DNA from: Faecalibacterium sp. UBA1819
Lineage (GTDB): Bacteria; Bacillota; Clostridia; Oscillospirales; Ruminococcaceae
NCBI GenBank assembly: GCA_002315015.1
Contig: DCEX01000034.1
Location: forward strand, 1-49,531
Direction: 5' to 3'
DNA length: 49,531 bases
Translations under genes and position numbers: made by a program
Notes under the pieces: model-generated
What the model was told of the DNA's origin: nothing
Databases searched by the model: none
The model's input: only the letters and a program-made list of their open reading frames with translations
Part shown: one piece after another, positions 25,066 to 33,800 of the stretch
Layout: every line of letters starts with the position of its first letter
How positions within the stretch are numbered: position 1 is the first letter of the stretch

Positions 25066-25257
25066 TTAGTAGGCACGGCAAACGGTGTTTTCCCGACACC
25101 GCAGCACCGTCTCGCGGCACAGCGCTTCGTGCAATTTCAAATAATTTCGCTTGCGTTCCCGCTGCATTTTCTCACACATGCAGCGCGCACGCCACCTTCC
25201 GCACGTTTTGTGACAGCCTTCCGAATAATGGTTACAATGTTCTTTACAAGGCAGCAT
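25066..25257 (-). CDS. Small Cys-rich, basic protein
   Basis: A 63-residue protein with eight Cys and several His, in the order CKEHCNHYSEGCHKTCGRWR then CMCEK, then two later Cys. The first half resembles small zinc-binding proteins found in clostridial genomes and phages (CxxxC...GCHxTC). The second half is a basic helix. A clear site AAGGAGAGGG lies upstream of ATG 25257 and a perfect 20-bp terminator follows, so it is a free-standing gene. It probably binds zinc; partner and role are unknown. Confidence 0.7.
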   Translation of the reverse strand: MLPCKEHCNHYSEGCHKTCGRWRARCMCEKMQRERKRNYLKLHEALCRETVLRCRENTVCRAY

Positions 25258-25547
25258 CCAAACCCTCTCCTTTTATCTGGTGTTTCCTCGCTATGCTTTA
25301 TTTTAAGCCGTTCTATGTGCGCATTTTGTCACAAATGCACCCACCGTCCAAACACACATTGAAAAAGATTCTTCCAACAAAACCGTTTTGCCTAAAACAA
25401 TCTGCCGCATACTTTTCTACACCGCGTCATTGCCCTTATCTCTATTTTACACGATAAAAGGCAAATTGTCAGCATTTTTATGTAAAAACATCGTAAATTA
25501 AGCCAATTTTTTATCTGTATTGTCTCAATAAATTATCTCTGTGCTTT
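25258..25547. other. Intergenic stretch
   Basis: About 290 A/T-rich bases between the Cys-rich gene and the methyltransferase stop. I see the ribosome site of the Cys-rich gene at its left end and no other gene or convincing structured element. Confidence 0.4.
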
Positions 25548-26774
25548 TTATACTACTTGGAACAGGTAAAATTTTAAATAGGAGGTCTCCGGCACTCCCC
25601 ATAAAATGGGATGGTCGGGCGATTGCTGGCGCGCCTCAATCTGTCTGAGCTGTACGTTGGCGTCCTTCGCAGCAGAAACCAGCATTTTGCAAAATTCTTC
25701 TTCGGTTGCAAAATGGCTGCAGCTGCACGTTGCCAAATACCCGCCGCGGGGCAAAAGCTTCATCGCCCGGTAGTTAATCTCCTTATATCCTCTCAGCGCA
25801 TTGTGCAGCGTCTTGCGCGATTTTGTAAACGCGGGCGGGTCCAAAATAATAAAGTCATACGCCCCCTGCTCCAATGTTGGCAGCAGTTCAAACACGTCGG
25901 CGGCCACGCAGTCCATCCGGTCGGATACGCCGTTCCGCTCGGCGTTCAAGCGTGCCATCTCCACAGCGGTTTCACTTACGTCCACCGCCGTCACATGGGC
26001 AGCGCCTCCCTTAGCCGCATTCAAGGCAAAGCTGCCTGTGTGGGTAAAGCAGTCCAGCACGCGCTTTCCCTGCGCCAACCGTGCCACAGCTGCACGGTTA
26101 TACTTCTGGTCTAAAAAGAATCCTGTCTTTTGTCCGTTTTCCACATCCACCGTGTAGCGCACGCCGTTTTCCTCAATCTCTGCCAATGCACTTTTCGGTG
26201 TGGGCAGCCCATGGGCCGAAAGGTCATACCAGCCCTTATATTGTGCCATTCCCTCCAGCCCGCGAATGGCCACGTCATTTCGCTCATAAATGCCGTCAAT
26301 TCTCTGGCCGTCCTGCTGCAAAACGTCCACCAGCAGGGGGAACAAAAGCTCTTTGCACTGTTCCATTCCCACGCTCAGCACCTGTGCGCTTAAAATGGGG
26401 CCAAAACGATCCACCGTCAAGCCGGGAAACAGGTCAGCCTCGCCAAAAATCACGCGGCAGCATTCCAGCTCGTGGGGCTGCAAAACACTTTTGCGGTACT
26501 CCCATGCATGGGTCAGCCTTCTGCGCCAAAACGCCTCGTCAAAGCGGTCATTGGCATTGCGCGAAAACACACGCACACGAATTTTGCTTTTTTCACTCAC
26601 AAAACCGGTTCCCAAGTAGCGTCCTTTCAGGCTCACCACATCCACCAGCGCACCGTTTTCACACGGCTCCTCACGCAGCACCTCCGTACCATACACCCAC
26701 GGATGACCGCCATTCAGCGCGCGTTCCGCTTTCGCACTCACGGTAAATTTGGGATAAATACGTTCCTGTTTCAT
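25548..26774 (-). CDS. rlmI: RlmI-like 23S rRNA cytosine-5 methyltransferase
   Basis: A 408-residue SAM-dependent methyltransferase. Residues about 1-80 form a PUA domain that binds RNA (GHPWVYGTEV, KGRYLGTGFVSEKSKIRVRV). The Rossmann part from about 215 has VLDCFTHTGSFALNAAKGGA for SAM binding, DFIILDPPAFTKSR for the substrate base, and CSCSH with the likely catalytic Cys. Length and architecture match E. coli RlmI, which makes m5C1962 in 23S rRNA. AAAGGAGA precedes ATG 26774. It is divergent from the CYTH gene. Confidence 0.9.
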   Translation of the reverse strand: MKQERIYPKFTVSAKAERALNGGHPWVYGTEVLREEPCENGALVDVVSLKGRYLGTGFVSEKSKIRVRVFSRNANDRFDEAFWRRRLTHAWEYRKSVLQPHELECCRVIFGEADLFPGLTVDRFGPILSAQVLSVGMEQCKELLFPLLVDVLQQDGQRIDGIYERNDVAIRGLEGMAQYKGWYDLSAHGLPTPKSALAEIEENGVRYTVDVENGQKTGFFLDQKYNRAAVARLAQGKRVLDCFTHTGSFALNAAKGGAAHVTAVDVSETAVEMARLNAERNGVSDRMDCVAADVFELLPTLEQGAYDFIILDPPAFTKSRKTLHNALRGYKEINYRAMKLLPRGGYLATCSCSHFATEEEFCKMLVSAAKDANVQLRQIEARQQSPDHPILWGVPETSYLKFYLFQVV

Positions 26775-26817
26775 GAAAAAATCTCCTTTTGGCGCTTTTT
26801 TTCCGCATCCTCTTGCA

Positions 26818-26847
26818 TTGAGGCTTGTCTATCTTTTATATTATAAA
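26818..26847 (+). promoter_or_regulatory. Promoter of the CYTH gene
   Basis: TTGAGG (26818-26823), 18-bp spacer, TATAAA (26842-26847). The same A/T-rich block also reads TATAAT on the minus strand (26845-26840) and may serve the divergent methyltransferase gene. Confidence 0.5.
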
Positions 26848-26868
26848 GCAGAAACGGAGGATTTGACA

Positions 26869-27582
26869 ATGGAAATTGAACGAAAATGGAAAATGAGCGG
26901 CTTTCCCAACCACCTTCCGCTGCTGGACACGCTGCAAATGCGTCAAAGCTATCTTTCCACCTGTCCCGTTGTGCGCGTGCGTGAAAGCACCAGCGCCACC
27001 AAACACACTTTCATTCTGTGCTTTAAAGGTCACGGAACGCTTGTGCGGGAAGAAATTGAACTGCCGTTAGAGGAAAGCGTCTTTCGCCGTCTGGAAGCGC
27101 TTACCGGCCAGCCGCCCATTACAAAAGAGCTGCGCCTGTATGCGCTGCCCGATGGTCTCACGCTGGAAGTCAGCTGTGTCGATCAGGGCCTTCCCACAGA
27201 GTTTTATTATGCAGAAGTGGAATTTGACAGCGTGGAAGCGGCAAAGGCATTCACACCGCTGCCGGAATACGGCCTTGGCGAAGAAATGACGGAAACAGCA
27301 GGCTTTTCCATGAGCCACTACTGGCAAACCACACGCCCGAACCGCACCCACTGTTTGCATTGCGGCGCCGCTTTAACGCCCGGCTTTCTGCAAAGCAAAA
27401 CCCCTTTGCTGTGGACGCTGCACCCGCAGGTCAATAAGGTGCTTTGCCCGAACACAAGCGATGATTTTATTTTTCCGCATCCCACGCTCGACGACACCAC
27501 GCTGGAAGCCTCACGCTGTCCCGTGTGCGGGCGCATTACACTGCCTTCCCCCTGTCAAACTGCACCCATGCAAAACCAATAA
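26869..27582 (+). CDS. CYTH-domain phosphohydrolase-like protein with C-terminal zinc ribbon
   Basis: A 237-residue protein. Residues 1-150 are a CYTH (triphosphate tunnel) domain beginning EIERKW, the ExExK-type motif, with strand residues KHTFILCFKGHG and REEIELPL facing the tunnel. The family binds inorganic triphosphate, thiamine triphosphate or nucleotides with metal. Residues about 160-235 add two Cys pairs (CLHCG and CPVCG) that suit a zinc ribbon, an addition not usual in bacterial CYTH enzymes. The start at 26869 follows CGGAGG. A longer upstream frame overlaps the divergent gene's start and lacks a site. Activity uncertain. Confidence 0.82.
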   Translation: MEIERKWKMSGFPNHLPLLDTLQMRQSYLSTCPVVRVRESTSATKHTFILCFKGHGTLVREEIELPLEESVFRRLEALTGQPPITKELRLYALPDGLTLEVSCVDQGLPTEFYYAEVEFDSVEAAKAFTPLPEYGLGEEMTETAGFSMSHYWQTTRPNRTHCLHCGAALTPGFLQSKTPLLWTLHPQVNKVLCPNTSDDFIFPHPTLDDTTLEASRCPVCGRITLPSPCQTAPMQNQ

Positions 27583-27605
27583 CCCGCTGTTCTTTTGATA
27601 GCGCA

Positions 27606-27651
27606 AAAACAAAGAAGGACAAGGCCGCGCGGCCTTGCCCTTCTTGTTTTT
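27606..27651. terminator. Bidirectional terminator
   Basis: The arms AAAACAAAGAAGGACAAGGCC and GGCCTTGCCCTTCTTGTTTT pair with small mismatches over about 20 bp. It separates two convergent genes, the CYTH gene and the ABC ATPase gene ending at 27657. Confidence 0.82.
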
Positions 27652-27656
27652 GCCTA

Positions 27657-28403
27657 TTACAGCACCTTGCTCAAAAAATCTTTTAAGCGCGGATGCGTGG
27701 GATTTTCAAAAAATTCCTGCGGTGCCTTTTCTTCGCACACTACACCGCCGTCAATGAATACAACACGGTTGGCCACCTCACGGGCGAAGCCCATTTCGTG
27801 CGTCACCACCACCATGGTCATGCCGTCCTGTGCCAGCTGTTTCATAACATCCAGCACTTCACGCACCATTTCGGGGTCGAGTGCGCTGGTCGGCTCGTCG
27901 AACAGCATCACGTCAGGCTGCATGGCAAGCGCACGCGCAATGGCAACGCGCTGCTGCTGTCCGCCGGAAAGCTGCACCGGATAAGCGCTTCCTCTGTCGC
28001 CCAAGCCGACTCGTGTCAGCAGCTCGTGCGCCAATTTCTCCGCGTCCTCTTTTTTCATGCCCTTCACACGGATGGGCGCAGCCGTCACGTTATCCAATAC
28101 CGTCATGTTGGCAAACAGATTAAACTGTTGGAACACCATGCCGATTTTGCAGCGCATCTTGTCAATATTGGTGCTTTTTGAGGTGATATCCACACCTTCA
28201 AAAATGATGTGTCCGCCGGTGGGAACCTCCAGCAGGTTTAAGCAGCGCAAAAAGGTGGATTTACCCGAGCCGGAAGGCCCGATAACCGCCACAACATCGC
28301 CCTTGCGAATCTGCATGTCAATGCCTTTGAGCACCTCAACATGCTTAAAATGCTTTTCCAAGCCGTTTACTTCAATCAGCAATTCACGATTATCTTGTGA
28401 CAC
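27657..28403 (-). CDS. glnQ: Polar amino-acid ABC transporter ATPase
   Basis: A 248-residue importer ATPase of the GlnQ/HisP group. Walker [10 protein letters not shown] (~38-46), Q-loop VFQQFNLF, signature [15 protein letters not shown], Walker [15 protein letters not shown] and H-loop VTHEMGF are all intact. The start is GTG 28403 behind AAGGAGG; it overlaps the permease gene by 14 bp. It is third in the leftward operon binding protein - permease - ATPase. Confidence 0.92.
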   Translation of the reverse strand: MSQDNRELLIEVNGLEKHFKHVEVLKGIDMQIRKGDVVAVIGPSGSGKSTFLRCLNLLEVPTGGHIIFEGVDITSKSTNIDKMRCKIGMVFQQFNLFANMTVLDNVTAAPIRVKGMKKEDAEKLAHELLTRVGLGDRGSAYPVQLSGGQQQRVAIARALAMQPDVMLFDEPTSALDPEMVREVLDVMKQLAQDGMTMVVVTHEMGFAREVANRVVFIDGGVVCEEKAPQEFFENPTHPRLKDFLSKVL

Positions 28404-29112
28404 TGCGGCTCATCCTCCTTTCAAACCACGCCACCAGCTTCGACAGCGGGAACACAACAACGAAATACATCAGCGCAGCGATGATATACGGCTCAATGAA
28501 GATATAAGCATTCGATGCAACCGCACTTGCCTGGAACATCACGTCCACAATGCCCACCATGCTCAAAACGCTGGTTTCTTTAATAATGGTTACAAACTCG
28601 TTGCAAAGCGCGGGCAAAATATTGCGCACCGCCTGCGGCAAAATCACAAAGCGCATGGCCTTCCAGTGGCTCATGCCAAGGCAGCGAGCCGCCTCCATCT
28701 GTCCGTGCGGCACTGCGCCGATGCCCGAGCGAATCACCTCGCTCAAATAAGCGCCCGAGTTGAGCGCAACAGCCAGCATACCCCACATCATACGGGTTGC
28801 GGTCGGGTCGGGCAGCACCAGCTTTGCGGTGGTAGCCGTGTAGTAAATCACAAATACCTGTACAATCAGCGGGGTGGCACGCAGCACTTCTACATAAGCG
28901 GTGCAAATAAACCGCACCACCGCTTTCAGCACCTTTACCACAGCATGGTCTCGGCTATTGTGCGTCAGCATTCTGCCGGACGCCACCAAAAGCCCCAGCA
29001 CAATACCTAAAACCACAGCCACCAACGCCACCAGCAGGGTGTTTTTCAGGCCTTCCAGATAAAACCCGTTGTAACGCTCCCAAATTTTGAGCATTCTTTC
29101 CAATGAAATCAT
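28390..29112 (-). CDS. Polar amino-acid ABC transporter permease
   Basis: A 240-residue HisM/GlnP-type permease with five or six membrane segments and the EAA loop [29 protein letters not shown] that contacts the ATPase. AAAGGAG precedes ATG 29112. One permease gene implies a homodimer. It lies 285 bp after the binding-protein gene, with hairpins between. Confidence 0.92.
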   Translation of the reverse strand: MISLERMLKIWERYNGFYLEGLKNTLLVALVAVVLGIVLGLLVASGRMLTHNSRDHAVVKVLKAVVRFICTAYVEVLRATPLIVQVFVIYYTATTAKLVLPDPTATRMMWGMLAVALNSGAYLSEVIRSGIGAVPHGQMEAARCLGMSHWKAMRFVILPQAVRNILPALCNEFVTIIKETSVLSMVGIVDVMFQASAVASNAYIFIEPYIIAALMYFVVVFPLSKLVAWFERRMSRSVTR

Positions 29113-29165
29113 GTTTTACTCCTTTTTTGCAGACAAAAAAGATATCTTATTTCGTCTCATCCTTT

Positions 29166-29230
29166 CCGGCAGCACTTGCCGGACAAACACACACGATTCG
29201 GCGCAGGCTGATTTTCCTGCGCCGAATCGT
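29166..29230 (-). other. Intercistronic stem-loops between binding protein and permease genes
   Basis: A perfect 15-bp stem ACGATTCGGCGCAGG (29193-29207) / 29216-29230 with an 8-base loop, plus CCGGCA-GCACT-TGCCGG at 29166-29182. Neither ends in a clean T-run on the minus strand. Such hairpins often stabilise the binding-protein message and lower read-through, giving excess binding protein. Confidence 0.6.
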
Positions 29231-29397
29231 TTTGCGGCCAGCGTGCGGTTCTTTTTGGTCCCCCTTGCTTCCCGCCTTTTGGCCGCCGCCGTTCCATTCA
29301 AGTTTTATCTCTAACCGACGCCATCCCACCGGCGCCGTTCTTTCCCGTTTGTATTCACGCTTTTCAGCGTCCCCAGATCCTTATTTTGTGCGGTGTC

Positions 29398-30312
29398 TTA
29401 CAGCACACCCATTTCAGAAGCTTTTGCCTGTGCTTCGTCAAACCATGTCTGAATGCTGCCGTCCTCGGTGTATGCTGCAATCTTCTCGTTGACAAAGTCC
29501 AGCAAGTCGGTATTGCCCTTCATCACAGCAATCGCGTTTCCGTTAGCAGCGGGGTCGGTCTCCACGGGCACCTTGCCAATGGCCAAGCCCTCGGTGGTCT
29601 CCATGTACTGCTTTGCGCTCACTTCGTCAATCAGCACAGCCGCGCAAGCGCCTGTTTTCAGCTCTGCAATGCACTGCGGGAATTTCGGCAGCAGCAGCGC
29701 CTCGCTGTCTGCAAACTGCTCGGCCATCAGCGTTTGCTGAATAGCGCCCTTTTGGGTTGCCAGAGTCTGTCCGGCCAGGCTCTCTTTGGTTGCATATTTG
29801 TCAACATTTTCTGCCAAAACCAGCATACATTGGCCGCCGCCATAGTACAGGTCGCTCATGTCAACGCTTTCCTTACGCTCAGGCGTCGGGGACAGGCCCG
29901 CAATTGCCATGTCGGCGTTGCCCGCCTGAACTTCGGTCACGACGCTGTTAAAGTCAATATTCTGAATCTCCAGCTCCACGCCCAGCTCGTCGGCCAGCGC
30001 CTGAGCCAGCTTTGCGTCCAAGCCCACAATGTTGCCGCTCTCGTCTTGGAACTCAAAGGGAGGATAAGTCGCTTCTGTCGTCACAATCAGCTTGCCGCGT
30101 GCCTTGATGGCCTCCACAGTGTGTTCAGCGGGGTCGCCGCCTACAACGCCGGCTGCACTTCCCGAAGCCGCCGCAGATGCGGAAGGGGCAGCGGGTGTAG
30201 AAGCCGCTGTGCTCTCAGCCGCGCCGGAAGCGGTGCTGCTGCTTGCGCCGGAACATGCCGTCAAGCCGATGGCCAGTGTCAAGGCCGTCAAAAATGCCGT
30301 TACCTTTTTCAT
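29398..30312 (-). CDS. Polar amino-acid binding lipoprotein
   Basis: A 304-residue SBP_bac_3-type protein. The signal peptide ends at lipobox LTAC with Cys at residue 20, followed by a Ser/Ala/Thr-rich linker to about 60. The ligand-binding fold has IVTTEATYPPFEFQDESGNIVGLDAKLAQAL at the start and NADMAIAGLSPTPERKESVDMS in the middle, where the Asp and Arg normally grip the amino-acid carboxylate and amino groups. The start at 30312 follows GGAGAG; an in-frame upstream extension to 30408 covers the promoter. Ligand probably a polar or sulfur amino acid, not resolved. Confidence 0.92.
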   Translation of the reverse strand: MKKVTAFLTALTLAIGLTACSGASSSTASGAAESTAASTPAAPSASAAASGSAAGVVGGDPAEHTVEAIKARGKLIVTTEATYPPFEFQDESGNIVGLDAKLAQALADELGVELEIQNIDFNSVVTEVQAGNADMAIAGLSPTPERKESVDMSDLYYGGGQCMLVLAENVDKYATKESLAGQTLATQKGAIQQTLMAEQFADSEALLLPKFPQCIAELKTGACAAVLIDEVSAKQYMETTEGLAIGKVPVETDPAANGNAIAVMKGNTDLLDFVNEKIAAYTEDGSIQTWFDEAQAKASEMGVL

Positions 30313-30379
30313 GTTGTGCTCTCTCCTTTTTTCTTTGTGCCCGCGGTTAAGCGGAGCGTTCACTCTTTTCATTGCCCTC

Positions 30380-30408
30380 ATTATACACGCATATTTATTC
30401 ATCGTCAA
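30380..30408 (-). promoter_or_regulatory. Promoter of the amino-acid importer operon
   Basis: On the minus strand TTGACG (30408-30403), 17-bp spacer, TATAAT (30385-30380). Predicted start about 30373, 60 bp before the ATG. Confidence 0.72.
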
Positions 30409-30867
30409 GCATTTCCGATAAAGTTTTTAATTTTATGCTTTTTTGCCTGTTTTTAGCAATTTCTTTGTTTTTAACTGGGTAAAATGCACAGTATTCTGTT
30501 TTTTGAGGCTCTGGTTAAAATGTATATTTATTATAATTATGAATATTTTTATTGGTTTCCCTTGTCCATTTTTTCCCTTTTTATTTTCTCTTTTGCACAA
30601 AGGCTTTTTCCCCTGCGTCAGCCTTTGGTAAAAATCGCAGAAAAGCGTCTAAAAGCGCCCTGTTTCGCTAAAACAGAATTGCTTTTCCCCTGGTTCGATA
30701 TTATAATATACAATATAAAAGGCAAACTGCCTTTTCAGGCATTGCCATGTACCATCCGTGCCGGACGGGGCCTGTCCTCATGCGCCGTCCTCCACTTTTT
30801 TGCACGATGCGTGCCGGGGTCGCGCCGCCCTGTTTTTTCGAGCGCAATTCAGAAAGGAAGTGTCGAA
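30409..30867 (+). promoter_or_regulatory. Promoter and structured leader of the M60 peptidase gene
   Basis: A gene-free stretch of 459 bases. At 30679-30707 there is TTGCTT, a 17-bp spacer and TATAAT on the plus strand. The leader from about 30714 starts with nested inverted repeats GGCAA..TTGCC enclosing TGCC..GGCA (30721-30746), then GGACGG..CCGTCC (about 30763-30790). It lacks the conserved GACGCAAAGCC of c-di-GMP-I riboswitches. The frame is open back to 30484 but has no ribosome site there. Confidence 0.45.
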
Positions 30868-33800
30868 TTGAAACGTACCCTCGCCATTTTTATCAGCCTA
30901 TGCATGGCCTTCACCGGGCTTTCGCCTGCGGTCGCTTTCGCACAGGAAAGCGGCGGCTTGTCGATTAACATGCCGCCGGCTGATGTCACCGTCACCGAAT
31001 CAGACACCCGTCCTGCGTCGGAAAGTACGTCGGACGGTTTTCTGGACGACAATTTTTTGGATGACGACTTCTTCAACGGCGGCTTTTCCGACACTGCGGA
31101 AAGCACTTCGCAGTCTGGGCCCGAAAGCACATCGGAAAGCGTGCCGGAAAGCAGCTCTCAAAGCAGCTCAGAAAGTGTGCCCGTAAGTGAAAGCACCTCC
31201 CAGAGCACATCGGAAAGCACCCCGAAACCGGAGGCTCAGAGCGTTTCTTCCTCCGAATCTTCTTCGGAAACACAAGAGCCGGAAGAGGAGCCGGAAATCC
31301 CCACGGATGCCGAGCACGGCGCTGTGCGCGTTGTGATTTCGTCGGCCCTTGCGCTGAAAAAGGACACGCTTTTTCAAGTTTATGTAAACGGCCCCACCAA
31401 GTACCACACCACTGTTACCCTGCCGGCTACCGGCGGCAGTGAAATTCCCACCGTAACGGCCTATGCGCCGCAGCTTGTCCCCGGCCATTATACACTGGTG
31501 GTCGTTGCCGACGGCTTTGCCCGTTACACCCAGGAATTCACTGTGGATACGCTTCTGTATGAGGTTCAGCTGTTCACCGGTGTGCTTGGCGGCTACAACT
31601 ACACCAGCGGCAGCAAACACCCCGGCCTTTTGCTGATTGGTGACGTCAACGGCGACGGCGCCGTTGATTCTGCCGACGTGCAGACACAGGTCAATCAGCT
31701 GGAGTCGGGCAGCCAAACAGCCTCCGGCGATTTGAACGGCGACGGCGTAGTAGACTTGGCCGATCTTCAGTATCTTTCCATTGGCTACCAAAACACCTTG
31801 GATACACAAGCTTATCTTTCCACGTTTGTTCCCTCGTCCTCTGCCACAGCCTCCACGGGCAGTGATACGCGCGTATCCTCCGGCAGCATCGAGAGCTTAA
31901 CCAGTGATAAAGCTTCCGAAGGCGTTGTGCTGAAAACCGCCACCGGTTCCAACATTTCCGAAGCAACCCCCATTACGCTGGATTTCAATTTTGAAGCCTC
32001 TGCCAAGATGGAAGGTTTGCTGCTGGATGCTCCCGTTGGCGTCGACAACGCTATCACACAGGCCAGCATCTTTGTGAATTACGAAAAGGAAGACGGTACC
32101 GTTGAGGTCATGGAAATCCCCTACCGCAACGGCGGAATCGACCTGTTTGCCGCGTTCCGCTCCGGCGGCAAAGTAACTGCCCAGCCGGATGGCACGCTCT
32201 CCATCAGCTTCGGCGGCCAAATCGCCGTCAAGAAAGTGACGTTTGTCATTCAGGGCACCCAAAAGCCCACCAATCTTGCCGAAATCTCCAAAGTGGAATT
32301 TCTCAACGATATGGAAAGCCGCATTCCCCAGCCGGAAATGAACATCCCGGAAGGGGTCAGCGCACAGGCGGGCAACAAATCCTTCACCGTCACTTGGAAG
32401 CCCAGCGTCAACGTGACCGGCTATGAAGTATCGGTTTCTGTGAACGGACAGGAGGAAACCTTCCGCACAGCGCTTACCAGCTTGACCGTCACCACCTTCG
32501 GCGGCAAAAAGCTTGTCAACAACACCGAGTACACCGTGCGTGTACAGTCTTTGAACGGCACTTGGAAGAGCGGATACAGCGACCCTGTCACCGTTACCCC
32601 CAAACCCGAAGGCAAGCCTCCTGCACCCGACAATTTAACTTTGACCGGTTTGTTCGGACGCATTGACGCCAAGTGGAAAAACATGGAGGATACGGATACC
32701 TACACCGTATACTACCGTCAAAAAGGCACCGAAACCTATACCCCGATTTCCGGTCTGACCACCAACAGCTGCACCATTCCCGATCTCTTGAGCAATACGG
32801 TGTATGAAGTTTATGTCACCGGCACCAATGATTTCGGCGAAGGCCCGGCCAGCGCCGTGAACGAAGCCTCCACCGCAAACGCTACACCCGCGCAGCTGCC
32901 CGCCTTCCAGCTGATTAACTTCGCTACCGGAACGGGCGCACTGAGCGCACATATCACCTCGGCAGCTCATGCTGCCGGCACGATGGAAAACAGCCCGCTG
33001 GACAGCGGCGACAGCGCTCTTGGTGTGTTTGATAACGATTATGCGTCCTACTATCGTCTGAACGACTGGGATGACGGCGCAACCTACCCCGACAACGGCG
33101 GTATCCGCGTCACACTGGACGATACTTACAACATTGGTATGATTTCTCTGGCACAGCCCGAGGATTCCGGCTACTATGGACGTGTTCGCGTTTATGCCAA
33201 GGACGAGTCCGGCAAAGAGCAGCAGGTTTCCAATGTCACCATTGGTCAGCGAACCGATGAAAACGGACGCAAATATTATCTGATTAAAATTCCCGGCGGT
33301 ATCAGCACTCAGGAACTTCGTGTGTGCGTCGGCCATCCCTACTGGATGCCGTCTGTCACCATTGCAGAAATGCGTCTGCACACTTATGACAGCTTGGAAG
33401 ATGACATCTTCGCCTTGTACGCCGACGATTTGCACATTACCTTGAACGGCAATGTAAACGAAGAAACCATCAACGCACTGCAAACCCGTTTGGATACTCC
33501 CGATGCGGGCGGTGCTTACCACCCCGACCGTGCTCTGCTGCAAAAAGAGCTGGACAATGCACGCGGCTTGCTGTCGCAAACTTCTTTGGGCGGTTCCATT
33601 GTCATCAATAATGCCATGGTTCCCTCTCGCGACAACGGTCTGGGCATTACAGGTCTCAACGCATGGCAGCCGCTGGGTGTCTCGGCAGCCGCCGGCGAAA
33701 TCGTGGTGCTCTATGTCGGCAGCGAAGGCTCTGCCACAGGCGACAGCACTCCGCTGGAGCTGGTTGCTGCCCAGCAGTACGCCGAGCACAACACCGTTTC

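Noticed and set aside
30484..30867. N-terminal extension of the M60 peptidase
   Set aside because: No ribosome site at 30484. TTG 30868 has AAGGAAG and gives an exact signal peptide, and the extension covers the promoter and leader.
30714..30867. c-di-GMP riboswitch before the M60 gene
   Set aside because: GGCAAAC is present, but the conserved GACGCAAAGCC and later core are missing.
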